Shown here: positions 33,336 to 42,067 of the stretch, piece after piece
Layout: every line of letters starts with the position of its first letter
Position numbering within the stretch: the stretch's first letter is position 1
DNA from: Bryobacteraceae bacterium
Lineage (GTDB): Bacteria > Acidobacteriota > Terriglobia > Bryobacterales > Bryobacteraceae
Assembly: GCA_041394945.1 (NCBI GenBank)
Contig: JAWKHH010000001.1
Location: 1,364,001 to 1,428,000, forward strand
Reading direction: 5' to 3'
Length of the DNA stretch: 64,000 nt
Translations under genes and position numbers: made by a program
Notes under the pieces: generated by a model
Databases searched by the model: none
The model's input: only the letters and a program-made list of their open reading frames with translations
Told to the model about the DNA's origin: nothing

Positions 33336-33686
33336 CTTTGTTGTTTGGACTGGGAAGCGAACTCGCTTTAAATGCGGCCGGAACTGCGGGTGGGACATCC
33401 CACACAAAGCAGCACCGGACAGCAAGGACATCCCACGCTCACCTATCCCCGAGCTTCGCCGATCGGTACCACACCGATGCTTCCTGCGAATTTGGGTGCG
33501 GGCACCGACCTGGAATGACAAATCGATGTCAAGTCTCGCCCCTTCTTTCGCTGACACCTGGTGACGAAAACACGATTGCGTTCTTTCGTGCTTTTGCTTT
33601 ATGCTTCTATTTGGTCTGAGAGCGCGTGAGAGAGGATGATCCTGCAGTGATGCCGTTGCAAAGCCCGTGGAGGCGGGCTGACAGAT
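33336..33686. other. divergent intergenic region with paired repeats
   Basis: About 350 bp without a gene. It separates the minus-strand 114-aa gene from the plus-strand ribbon-helix-helix gene. It holds two copies of GACATCCCAC, 33 bp apart; the first lies in a dyad GTGGGA-CA-TCCCAC (33390-33403). Promoters in both directions are expected. Apart from these, I see no structured element. Confidence 0.5.
33394..33436. repeat. two GACATCCCAC repeats, 33 bp apart
   Basis: Copies at 33394-33403 and 33427-33436, both exact. The distance is three helix turns, so two proteins would sit on the same face. The same motif is found four to five times upstream of the MoxR-type gene at about 59.2-59.35 kb, again with a 33-bp period. 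The ribbon-helix-helix protein encoded next to it is a possible binding partner. Confidence 0.6.
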
Positions 33687-33896
33687 ATGGCTAAGGCTCC
33701 CAAAGCGTTGAAGCGTGGAACGCGATCGGTGCACAACGCGGACAAGCCTGATGCGGCTAGGCCAACGCCGCTGAACTTCAAGGTCCCGGCAGACTTTCGC
33801 CGCGAATTCAAGACGTACGCTGCTCAGCACAACAAGAAGCTGAATCAGCTTCTCTACGAAGCGTTCGCCGCACTGAAGGCGAAGCATGGCGAGTAA
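33687..33896 (+). CDS. ribbon-helix-helix (CopG/ParG-like) protein
   Basis: A 69-residue protein. It has a basic, disordered start (residues 1-27), then LNFKVPADFRREFKTYAAQH and NQLLYEAFAALKAKHG, the strand-helix-helix of the CopG/ParG DNA-binding fold. GGAGG lies ahead of the ATG. ParG-type partners need a ParA, which is absent, so it may instead be a transcriptional regulator of the paired repeats 250 bp upstream or of the restriction genes downstream. Confidence 0.75.
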   Translation: MAKAPKALKRGTRSVHNADKPDAARPTPLNFKVPADFRREFKTYAAQHNKKLNQLLYEAFAALKAKHGE

Positions 33897-34178
33897 AGCC
33901 AAATCACTTATTCATCTCGTCGCGGGACGTGCGTCCACTTTGGCGCGATGTCTTGCGGGAGTCATGCCAGCGTCCAGAGCCGCCGAATTTAAGGTAAGTC
34001 CAATCCAGGGCTATGCGCTTCAGGACGGCCGTCCAAGGCGGGCCTCCGCGATGTTCGCCTTTTCTTCGCCCATGGAGTACAATGCTGCTATGCAGGCGCG
34101 GTCGGGCCTTTCGCGAACAATCTCATGCGAAGCGGTCGAGCCTGCGGGGAGTCTTAAACAGGAATCGAGGAGTGAGGG

Positions 34179-37100
34179 ATGAGCAACCTGGATTCTCCGG
34201 CGGATTTCCTCGCAGCAGTATATGCACAATTAGCATTTGACCGCGGTGCTTTGCTCATTGCCGCTCGCATCCCGCAAACCGGCGCGCGCGCCGAGTGGCT
34301 TGAAAAAGGAGACTGGCAATACCTCGCGGCCGAGGTAGGCGCGGAACGCATCTTCTTCGTCGATCGCGATCCCGTCGTTGTGTTCGCCAAGGCTGAAGAC
34401 CCGTCAGCCGAGGTTCTAGGGAAGCTCTACAACCGCATCTGGTGCATGTCCCGTCCGCAGCTTTTGTTTCTGGCGACGCCCGGAGAACTGATGCTGTTGG
34501 ATCTTACCAAGCCTCCTCCCCGCGCCAACGAGAACCTCGCTGGCCGCGATCGCCTCATCGATCGCGTGAGGTCGATCGCGGACGTTCAGTCGAAACTTGC
34601 AGCATTTCACCGTGAGCGCATCGAAACCGGTGCCGTCTTCGGAGATGATCGCTTTCGCAATTCTCTGAGCCGCGCCGATCGTGCGCTCATCCGCGATCTC
34701 AAGACTGTCCGGCAGCAACTGGCCGAGGTGGCCGTCTCCGGCCGCAAACGGCCCGAGCTTCGGCATCTTCACGCATTGATCGGCCGCGCCATCTTCATCC
34801 GCTACCTCGAAGACCGCGAGATTCTTCTGCCCGCCTATTTCGAAAACGTCGCAAAGGGCCGGAAGGACTGGCAGGAACTTCTCTCGCAGGCCCCCACCGC
34901 GCCCGCCTTGGAGCCGGGCCTGGCAGAGTTGCGCTTTCTCCGCGTCCTGCAGGACAAAGAATTCACTTATGCGCTCTTTGATCAACTGGCCCACGATTTC
35001 AACGGCGACACGTTTCCGATCGATCAGGAAGAGCAGGATCGTATCCGGCAGGAGCACCTCGATATGCTACGGGGATTCCTGCTTGGCAGCACGTCCTCTC
35101 AGCAGGAGCTGTTTTTCTTCGCGTACCGTTTCGATGTAATTCCCATCGAACTGATCAGCGCCATTTACGAGGAGTTTTACAACGAAAGGAAAGGCAAGGA
35201 GCGCAATCAGGGTTCGCACTACACGCCCCCGGCTCTCGTTGACTTTGTCCTCGCCCATACACTTACGCGCGACGTGCTTGCTGCCCGTCCCCGCATTGTG
35301 GATCCGGCATGCGGGTCGGGGATCTTCCTCGTGGAGTCGTTTCGCCGCGTGGTGCGGCATCTATGGAGCGAACAGAACGGCAAGCGACTGAGCCGTCCGC
35401 AACTCCGGAAGATTCTTCGGGAACAGATTGCCGGCATGGACATCAACGAAGAGGCCGTCCGGGTCGCCGCCTTCAGTCTGTACCTTGCTTTCCTGCACTA
35501 TCAGGAGCCGCGGGAGATCAATCAGGAGCGGAGACTGCCCTATCTGAAATGGGTGCCCGAGGAGGAGCGACACCGGCGGGAGAGTCAGAAGCCGGGGGCA
35601 CAGTTCTTCGATGTGCTCCTCCATGCAAACTCCTTCGAAGCCGTCGCGGGCAAGTTGCCATCCGAAGTGACCTCGCGCTTTGGCACGTCCACAGCAACAG
35701 TCGTCGTGGGCAATCCGCCGTGGGGCTATCCCAAGAAGGAGGACACCGAGGGCCAGGAGGCAATGAAGGAGATAGTCAAATGGTGCAGTCCGAAGCAGGG
35801 CCGCCCCATTGGGGACAAGGAACTTTCCCAGGCCTTTATACACCTGACCCAGGCCTTGTTGCAAGAAGGAGGCAAGGCCGGACTGCTGGTGTCGTCCGGC
35901 GTGTTCTTCAAGCACCACCAGAATAGCCGTGATTTCCGACGCGTCTGGCTGACCTCCGCTCGCCTGGAACACGTGGTTAATTTTGCTCACGTCCGGCAGG
36001 TCTTTTTCTCCGATCCGCAGCGCGAAGCCAAAGGAATCTCGCCGTTCGTGTCCATCGTGTTCCAGAAGCTACGCGCGGGCGTGCTCGACGACAGTCGCTT
36101 TCAGTACTGGTCTGCAAAGCGCACGGCCATGATTGCGAACACGCAGTGCATTGTGCTCAACCGCGGAGACATGCACTGGCTTTCGCAACGCGATTGCCTC
36201 GCGAACGAAAAGCTATGGAAGATCTACTGGTGGGGAGGGCACAGGGACGACGCTCTCGTCAGAAGGCTAGAGCTCTTCAATCCGCTGATCGACCTTCCCA
36301 AGCACGTTCCCGGTGCAAAGCTGAAATCGGGAAGAGGTTTTGAGGTAACGACGAAGGGAACGCCCGCCGGCTGGCTCAGGGACTATCGGGAATTGCCGGC
36401 CAAGTTGCTATCCAGATACGGGAAGCAATCGCTTAGTGACCTTCGCGACGTACCAACCGAGGTTTACAGAAAAGGCCTGGAGGACATCTACCACGGACAT
36501 CGGCTGCTGGTCGGCCGCGGCATCAAGGGCGAAGGTCTGATAACCGCGCGGTTCGAGACGAGGAAGTATTGTTTCCGAAACTCGGTGCATGGAATACGCT
36601 TCCAGGGTCTCGAAGCCTGGCGGGAGGCCGTGATTACGGCGATTTTCTGGTCTTCCCTCGCCCGATACTACTATTTCACTACGACGGGTTCTTGGGGCCT
36701 GTGGCACGACGAGATTCATCTGGAAAACATCGAGTCGATGCCGGTATGCTTCCCCAAGGACGCAAAGCTCCGGGACCGCATTGTACGGATCGTCCAGGAA
36801 CTTCAGGATCTAGACCCAGTGCCGGATGGGTTGCCGCTTGGCGCGATTCAAGCGCAGCAGCGGATAGCGAAGCTTGAGAGCGACCTGGATACCGCCGTCT
36901 TTGATCTGTATCGGTTGAATTCGGCCGAGCGCGACCTCGTGAATGAAATGTGCAAGGTGGGTCTGGAGCTTTTCTATCGCCATCAAAAGAGTGACGCGCT
37001 ACGTGAAGTGGAGTCTCCTGCAAATAACATCGGTACCCTAGCCGACGTATCTCGAGCGTCTGACGGTCTGCCCGGCTATCTTCGCACTTTCCTTGAGATC

Positions 37101-37469
37101 TGGAATAAGGAACTGGCGCCCGATGGTGAGCTCGTCTGGCGGCTGGCGTCACCTCCGTCTGGTGCGCCCCTGGTTGGAGTATGGTTCGAGACTCATTACC
37201 GAGATACAGCCGTCCAGTCCTCGCCGGGCAATGGAGCCGGGATGTGGCGCGATCTATTGGTAAAGCTTGACCAATCATCACGGTTGCCTGCCAACAGCTC
37301 CCGGATCTTCATCGACACGTTCTTCCGCGAGGTGAGTGACCGCGAGATTCTGTTCATCAAGCGCAACGAGCGTCGCTTCTGGACCCGCACCGCCGCTCGA
37401 GAAGACGCCGAATCGGCGCTAACGCATCTGATGAACCTGGAGGGTGTTGCACAGGACGGCCGCCGATGA
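34179..37469 (+). CDS. type II-like N6-adenine DNA methyltransferase (1096 aa)
   Basis: A large class I methyltransferase: motif I is DPACGSGIFLVESF (D375-G381), motif IV is VVGNPPWGYPK (N512-W515), followed by a long target-recognition-like C-terminal half. The N-terminal 330 residues are helical (a DREILLPAYFENVAKG segment near residue 210). NPPW indicates adenine methylation. AGGAG precedes the ATG. The stop overlaps the nuclease gene (ATGA), so the two form a restriction-modification pair. A possible promoter with TACAAT at 34078-34083 lies upstream. A type I-like arrangement is not supported, since there is no HsdR or separate HsdS. Confidence 0.85.
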   Translation: MSNLDSPADFLAAVYAQLAFDRGALLIAARIPQTGARAEWLEKGDWQYLAAEVGAERIFFVDRDPVVVFAKAEDPSAEVLGKLYNRIWCMSRPQLLFLATPGELMLLDLTKPPPRANENLAGRDRLIDRVRSIADVQSKLAAFHRERIETGAVFGDDRFRNSLSRADRALIRDLKTVRQQLAEVAVSGRKRPELRHLHALIGRAIFIRYLEDREILLPAYFENVAKGRKDWQELLSQAPTAPALEPGLAELRFLRVLQDKEFTYALFDQLAHDFNGDTFPIDQEEQDRIRQEHLDMLRGFLLGSTSSQQELFFFAYRFDVIPIELISAIYEEFYNERKGKERNQGSHYTPPALVDFVLAHTLTRDVLAARPRIVDPACGSGIFLVESFRRVVRHLWSEQNGKRLSRPQLRKILREQIAGMDINEEAVRVAAFSLYLAFLHYQEPREINQERRLPYLKWVPEEERHRRESQKPGAQFFDVLLHANSFEAVAGKLPSEVTSRFGTSTATVVVGNPPWGYPKKEDTEGQEAMKEIVKWCSPKQGRPIGDKELSQAFIHLTQALLQEGGKAGLLVSSGVFFKHHQNSRDFRRVWLTSARLEHVVNFAHVRQVFFSDPQREAKGISPFVSIVFQKLRAGVLDDSRFQYWSAKRTAMIANTQCIVLNRGDMHWLSQRDCLANEKLWKIYWWGGHRDDALVRRLELFNPLIDLPKHVPGAKLKSGRGFEVTTKGTPAGWLRDYRELPAKLLSRYGKQSLSDLRDVPTEVYRKGLEDIYHGHRLLVGRGIKGEGLITARFETRKYCFRNSVHGIRFQGLEAWREAVITAIFWSSLARYYYFTTTGSWGLWHDEIHLENIESMPVCFPKDAKLRDRIVRIVQELQDLDPVPDGLPLGAIQAQQRIAKLESDLDTAVFDLYRLNSAERDLVNEMCKVGLELFYRHQKSDALREVESPANNIGTLADVSRASDGLPGYLRTFLEIWNKELAPDGELVWRLASPPSGAPLVGVWFETHYRDTAVQSSPGNGAGMWRDLLVKLDQSSRLPANSSRIFIDTFFREVSDREILFIKRNERRFWTRTAAREDAESALTHLMNLEGVAQDGRR

Positions 37470-38149
37470 GCGCGCCCGGCCCCCCACTTCCTTCGGCTGG
37501 TCTTTGGGCTACGCGCGAGGCGAAGTGCCTTGCCACGATTGCCCACGCGCTGAAGAAACTCCGAGACCTGCCGGCGTTGCCGGAATCAGAGGTAGAGCTG
37601 AACCGACATTTCTATTTCTGCCTGCTGGAAGCCAGTCGCGAGCTGTATCCCGACGATGAAATCGCTCCAGTCGACGAGTGCAACAACCAGCCCGACCCGG
37701 ACGACGAGGCGCGAGCGAAGCGCGAGCTAAAGAGACCTGATTTCCAGTGGGTCTATCTCGATCGCTACGAGGCCAGCGCGCGGCACAGCAGCAAGCAGTT
37801 TGTTGTCGAATGCAAGCGCCTAGGACAAGCGGTCCGATCTGACTGGATTTTGAACGTCAACTACGTGCAGCACGGCATCATGCGATTCAAGCTGCCCGAA
37901 TGGTCCTATGCGAAGCGTTTTCCGGCCGGCGCGATGGTGGGTTATTGGCAGAACATGGAGCCGCACGATGTGTTGAGCGAGGTCAACGAAGAAAGCTCCA
38001 AGAACGCATTGCCGACTCTGGTTCTCAACGGGTCTTGGAATCCCGCCGGTGTGAGCCGTTGCGCGCATGTCCTTGACCGTGCTTTTGAAGTATCACCTTT
38101 CACGCTGCATCACCTGTGGGTGGACTTGCGACCACGCAAGGGCAACTGA
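37466..38149 (+). CDS. PD-(D/E)XK restriction-like nuclease partner
   Basis: A 227-residue protein with a PD-(D/E)XK nuclease site: KRPDFQWVYL (D92) and QFVVECKRLG (E115-x-K117). E56-like residues in EVELNRHFYFCLLEASRELY may give the helix glutamate. It is coupled to the methyltransferase gene by an ATGA overlap, so it is probably the cutting partner of that enzyme. The C-terminal half (PTLVLNGSWNPAGVSRCAHV) is not recognised. The 3' end meets the cyclase-like gene with only 3 bp between. Confidence 0.75.
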   Translation: MSAPGPPLPSAGLWATREAKCLATIAHALKKLRDLPALPESEVELNRHFYFCLLEASRELYPDDEIAPVDECNNQPDPDDEARAKRELKRPDFQWVYLDRYEASARHSSKQFVVECKRLGQAVRSDWILNVNYVQHGIMRFKLPEWSYAKRFPAGAMVGYWQNMEPHDVLSEVNEESSKNALPTLVLNGSWNPAGVSRCAHVLDRAFEVSPFTLHHLWVDLRPRKGN

Positions 38150-38152
38150 AGA

Positions 38153-38983
38153 TTATCCGAAGAATCCCCTTCGTGTGCCGACGCGAGCGAGCGGCTCGGT
38201 CCAGTCGCACGCCGAAATCGCTCTTGGATCGAAGGCGCTCTCCTCGAGTGTGGACATTAAGCCTCGATGGCGGCGCATCAGGAGACGCCAAGTTGTCTCA
38301 TACTTCTTCCGCACGCGGGCCGGGAGAGCGGCATTGTTCTTGTGCCTGTAAATGGTTTCCAGATAGCGGATATCGTAGGCCAGCAACCAGATCGCGTCGG
38401 TTTCCACGAGATTGATCGGATCGAGTGGGTAATTCTCCTTCCTGGCACTGTAGCGCTCCAGGGTCTGCATGATGTACACAAACCGGCAACTCCGATTGAA
38501 CCGCGCCGTCTTGAAGATGTCGCTGTAGGGCGCAACGAGGTTGCTCATGAACAGCCCCATCGCCTGGATCGATTTTTCGGCGCGGTATGCCTCAATCAGG
38601 GCTTCGCCATAGAACACATCCTTAATGTTCTCCATCGGGTAATGGGCGAAATCGCCGCACGTGATGTACGCCCGGAAGTAAACGTCTCTGCCGATGAGCC
38701 GATAAAACAGGTCCTGAGCGAACTCGCATAGGAACATGACCATATAGCGAACGTCCTCAAGACTTCGCGCGTTCGACTTGTTGTAGACCAGAATCGTGTC
38801 CGAGAAGATAATCGTGGTGAACACGTCATGACGATGGACATTGAGCCGGTTGATGATCTCATACACCTCCTCGACCTTGCCTTTTTGAGCAACGAGGTTG
38901 CTGAAGTTCAGGATGTCGATATAGAGCAGGAATCGCTCCTCGGCCTGTCGTTCTTGTAGTTGGTCTTCGATGTTCCGGGGCAT
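38153..38983 (-). CDS. class III nucleotide cyclase-like protein
   Basis: A 276-residue protein whose N-terminal 140 residues resemble the class III cyclase homology domain. FLLYIDILNFSNLVAQ (D23) and IIFSDTILVYN (D62) fit the two metal-binding aspartates at the usual distance of about 40 residues, followed by YFRAYITCGDF and VFYGEALIEAYRAEKSIQA. The C-terminal half is helical and ends with a Trp/Arg-rich tail. It may make a cyclic nucleotide, like Pycsar PycC, but no membrane or other effector is next to it. No ribosome site is evident. It is convergent with the restriction nuclease gene. Confidence 0.7.
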   Translation of the reverse strand: MPRNIEDQLQERQAEERFLLYIDILNFSNLVAQKGKVEEVYEIINRLNVHRHDVFTTIIFSDTILVYNKSNARSLEDVRYMVMFLCEFAQDLFYRLIGRDVYFRAYITCGDFAHYPMENIKDVFYGEALIEAYRAEKSIQAMGLFMSNLVAPYSDIFKTARFNRSCRFVYIMQTLERYSARKENYPLDPINLVETDAIWLLAYDIRYLETIYRHKNNAALPARVRKKYETTWRLLMRRHRGLMSTLEESAFDPRAISACDWTEPLARVGTRRGFFG

Positions 38984-39201
38984 AAACGATACAGCATAAG
39001 CTGTTGATGATGCCCTGGAGGAATTCGGGTCGGCACATTTGAGCCACTCGCCGCCATCCTAGTCGCTCGGGCGCAGTGAGTACGCGCACGAGAATCTCAT
39101 CCGGCGGTTTTGAATGAGTTGGTGGCTGCACGAACCGCAGGGAAACTGCGCTGCCAAAGTCCTGGCGTTTGGCAGAAGCCCTACCTCACATTGCGACCCC
39201 T

Positions 39202-39966
39202 TCATCGATCCAGGAGGGTGCTCTTCTGTTCCAGCCCGATGTCCCTCTCGCCAACCATTTGCTGTTCCCAGAACTCCCCAACCAGAAGACCAGTGGGATT
39301 GATCTGCGTGCGGCCAGAATGGACGAGCCGAACCTGATACCGGCAGACCATCTTCTCGGTATACTCGATGCGCTGTGAGTTGAGGCGATGGATCTCCTTC
39401 GCGGCGAACACCTGGTACACCCACGGCATTCCGGGGACCGGCTCGATTGACCGGATCTTGACGCTTGAGGTGATCGAGTCGGCCTTGACCTTACCGAGGC
39501 TGTCATCCTCGCGGAACTTGTTCATCGTGAGCGTTCGGAAATTGAGCGTCATCATGTTCAGCGCGTCCGCGTACTGCCGCTCGACGTTGGCCGGCGTATA
39601 GGTCAGGTACGACGTGAGGAACTTCCGAACCACCGCCCGGCCCTCGACGTCGGACGGTGCCGAACCGGGCGTGTCGCCGGTGCTGTCTGAGGCTTCCACT
39701 ACGCTGAGCAAGCCAGGCTTGATCCCGACGGTGTCCCCGGCCACGACCGTTGCTTCGCCGGCTTGGTCGACGCGGATGACAACCGGCGGTTGAAGCCGGA
39801 CGTAAGCAAACAGCCCTAGTGACGCTATGGCGAGTGTGCCGCAGATGAGGCCGAGAGCTGCCATTCGATTGGCATAGGCCCGCAACGCACCATCCATCTC
39901 GTAGTATTTCGAAAGCTGAGTCTTCTCAGGCAGGTTGTTTCTTTGCTTCCGCTTCAATGCGAACAT
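39202..39966 (-). CDS. VirB8/TrbF-like protein
   Basis: A 254-residue bitopic inner-membrane protein. The cytoplasmic tail is short (LSKYYEMDGALRAYANRMAA), the membrane segment is at about 38-56 (LGLICGTLAIASLGLFAYVR), and the periplasmic domain has VVRKFLTSYLTYTPANVERQ, YADALNMMTLNFR and a strand-rich end (WVYQVFAAKEIHRLNSQRI). VirB8 nucleates channel assembly. GTAGGAGGCAC precedes the ATG. It is the last gene of secretion block 2. Confidence 0.8.
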   Translation of the reverse strand: MFALKRKQRNNLPEKTQLSKYYEMDGALRAYANRMAALGLICGTLAIASLGLFAYVRLQPPVVIRVDQAGEATVVAGDTVGIKPGLLSVVEASDSTGDTPGSAPSDVEGRAVVRKFLTSYLTYTPANVERQYADALNMMTLNFRTLTMNKFREDDSLGKVKADSITSSVKIRSIEPVPGMPWVYQVFAAKEIHRLNSQRIEYTEKMVCRYQVRLVHSGRTQINPTGLLVGEFWEQQMVGERDIGLEQKSTLLDR

Positions 39967-39977
39967 CGGTGTGCCTC

Positions 39978-41201
39978 CTACGTCGATTCTGAATCCCCAC
40001 GTCTCACAGCACTGGCCGCTCGAGTCACAAGATTGCGGCCTGCCGTAACCGCACGCTGGCCACCGTAGACGCCGACCGCCGCGGCCGCGCCGGCGAGCCA
40101 GCCCACGGCATGTGGGATGTTTACAGGTCGGTGGTGTCCAATTCCGTGTCCGGCGGCGGGGCTCGGGCCGCTCGGAGCTTGACCACCACCGGCCGCGACT
40201 GTCGGCGGGGTTGCGGCGCCTCCGCTACTCTCGGCGCTTACCGGCGGCGGCCCAGCGGGCGGTGTACCAGAAGAACCGGTTGCCGCGGCGCTGCCTCCAC
40301 CTTCACCGCCCCCAAGCGCCGACGAGACGCGGCCATAGCCCTCGCTCGGTCCAGCGGCCAGCGCGATTGCCGATTGGGCAAGTGCGGCCGTCGCGCCCAA
40401 CACGGTCAACATCGTCGATCCCAAGTCTCCTTCGACAATCCGTTTCGCCAGGAATGGAATGAGCAGAATACAGACGGAAAACAGAATGCTGGCCGCTGCG
40501 AGGAGCACTTCGGCGGTCGCTCCAGTGAGCAGACCACCGAAGTTCCCGGCCCCAGTGATCGCTGCCATGCTGTGGATGTTGAGGGCAATCGCTAACCGAC
40601 AGAAGATTCCGTAAATCAGTCCCCAAGCTCCGAAGATGACGAGATTGACAGCGTATCTCCTGGCCAGCGTTCCCACGCCGAAGCTCGGAAGAAGTGCGAG
40701 TACCAGAGGGCCCGTGACATACAGGATCGTGCCATAGAGCGCGTACAGAACGGTGAACACGGCGTATGCGACTGGGTAGAGGACCATCGCAATCAACAAA
40801 AGTGCGGCACTAAACAGCCCCGCGAGCACACCAGTCGCCAAATTCAGGAACGTGGACCAGGAGGATCCGGCGGTCACCAATTCGTTCTTCCACGCGGCAA
40901 AAACGTCACCCGGACCGGCGCCAGCCATCGCCTGAGCCATCTGGTTGAACGCTTGAAGGATGGATCGGAATACCGAGTCGTAAACCGTCCCGCCATTGAG
41001 GAACAGCAATCCGAGTGCCAGGTATTTAATGGAAGCAATACCCAAAGCCCGCGTGTCACCACCCCGCGCCCACGCCTCATAGACGGCGAACAAGAGGGAC
41101 GAGAGGAGAATCCCGTAGGCAACGGTCAAGATCGTGCTCATCAACCCTGCGGTCGTAATCCCGTTCAAGGCCGTGTTGAGCATCTGCTCGTAAAGAAACA
41201 T
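39978..41201 (-). CDS. VirB6/TrbL-like membrane protein
   Basis: A 407-residue protein with six to seven hydrophobic segments (ILTVAYGILLSSLLFAVYEA, IKYLALGLLFLNGGTVYDSV, LAGLFSAALLLIAMVLYPVA, VTGPLVLALLPSFGVGTLA). A low-complexity Gly/Ser/Pro tail follows from about residue 300. This matches VirB6/TrbL, the inner-membrane pore. GTAGGAGCCAACC precedes the ATG. It lies 9 bp before the VirB5-like copy 1 stop. Confidence 0.8.
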   Translation of the reverse strand: MFLYEQMLNTALNGITTAGLMSTILTVAYGILLSSLLFAVYEAWARGGDTRALGIASIKYLALGLLFLNGGTVYDSVFRSILQAFNQMAQAMAGAGPGDVFAAWKNELVTAGSSWSTFLNLATGVLAGLFSAALLLIAMVLYPVAYAVFTVLYALYGTILYVTGPLVLALLPSFGVGTLARRYAVNLVIFGAWGLIYGIFCRLAIALNIHSMAAITGAGNFGGLLTGATAEVLLAAASILFSVCILLIPFLAKRIVEGDLGSTMLTVLGATAALAQSAIALAAGPSEGYGRVSSALGGGEGGGSAAATGSSGTPPAGPPPVSAESSGGAATPPTVAAGGGQAPSGPSPAAGHGIGHHRPVNIPHAVGWLAGAAAAVGVYGGQRAVTAGRNLVTRAASAVRRGDSEST

Positions 41202-41210
41202 GGTTGGCTC

Positions 41211-42059
41211 CTACCTGCTCAACTCGGTCAACTTGTTCCGCGTCTCTCGCGTATACCGCACTCCCTCTTTGATGCGGGCACTTTCGCCGGCGAGCTCAAT
41301 CGCGCGGACACGCATCAGCTCGGCCATCGCCTGCTGCGTATAGGCATGCGAGCGGACCAGCCAGGCACCAGCTTGCGCGCCGATCATTTCCGCCGTACCA
41401 GGCGCGGTACTCTGCAGCGCTGACATCATCTGCTCGGCAGCAGCAAGTTCCTGGTCGGCGATCGCATCAATGGCGATCGAGCGCTTCATGGCGGCTTGCG
41501 CCACGGCATCGGTGCTATCGATCAGGTCACGCTGAGACGGATGCGCCTCGGTCGCCGCAGGCAACGGAGTGTAGACTGCTGAGAAATTGGCTCCGACAGA
41601 ACCAATCTGACCCGGATCGCGTGACAGGATGACGGCTTCCAGTTGCCGCGGGTTCGGCAGCGTCGCGCTCCGCACGATGGTGTTCCAGATTCCGCGAATT
41701 GCGTTGTAGATGCCCTGAACTTGCCCGACCAGAGCTCGGGCATTGTTGATCGCCTGCTGTGGGTAAACGACGTTTCGCTGGAAGTCGAAGATCGCTCCCA
41801 TGATTTGTTGTGCGGCTGCCATCGCCGTGTTGATTTGCTGAAGGATCGGCCCGATCACGTTCCGCAGTGTGTTGTTGACCGAGGTCATCACGTTATTCAG
41901 GGTGCCCAGCCCGCTGTTAATGATCCCGATCAGCCCCGTGAGGAAGCCGAATTGGGCGTCGGCGGGAGGCGGCGCCATCAGCGACAGGATCAACAACAGA
42001 GCGACAATTCGCAGCCGATGGGATGCGACGAGTCTTGAGGCGTTATGCAGCGACTCCAT
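41211..42059 (-). CDS. VirB5/TrbJ-like protein (copy 1)
   Basis: A 282-residue exported protein. It has a signal peptide (HRLRIVALLLILSLMAPPPA, ending near DAQ at residue 36), then a helical body (GLGTLNNVMTSVNNTLRNVI) and a conserved end, YTRETRNKLTELSR. It is related to copy 2 by the segment LPNPRQLEAVI versus LPNPARLEGVM and the tails ETRNKLTELSR versus ESRDKMSELNR. VirB5-type proteins sit at pilus tips. GATAGGAGTTGCT precedes the ATG. Confidence 0.75.
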   Translation of the reverse strand: MESLHNASRLVASHRLRIVALLLILSLMAPPPADAQFGFLTGLIGIINSGLGTLNNVMTSVNNTLRNVIGPILQQINTAMAAAQQIMGAIFDFQRNVVYPQQAINNARALVGQVQGIYNAIRGIWNTIVRSATLPNPRQLEAVILSRDPGQIGSVGANFSAVYTPLPAATEAHPSQRDLIDSTDAVAQAAMKRSIAIDAIADQELAAAEQMMSALQSTAPGTAEMIGAQAGAWLVRSHAYTQQAMAELMRVRAIELAGESARIKEGVRYTRETRNKLTELSR

Positions 42060-42067
42060 AGCAACTC

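Noticed and set aside
33687..33896. A ParAG partition system
   Set aside because: Only a ribbon-helix-helix protein is found, with no ParA gene next to it.
33886..34182. 98-aa plus-strand ORF that exactly fills the gap between the ribbon-helix-helix gene and the methyltransferase, ending with an ATGA overlap
   Set aside because: Its sequence looks non-coding and a possible -10 element (TACAAT) lies inside it. The overlap could be chance, so I left it out.
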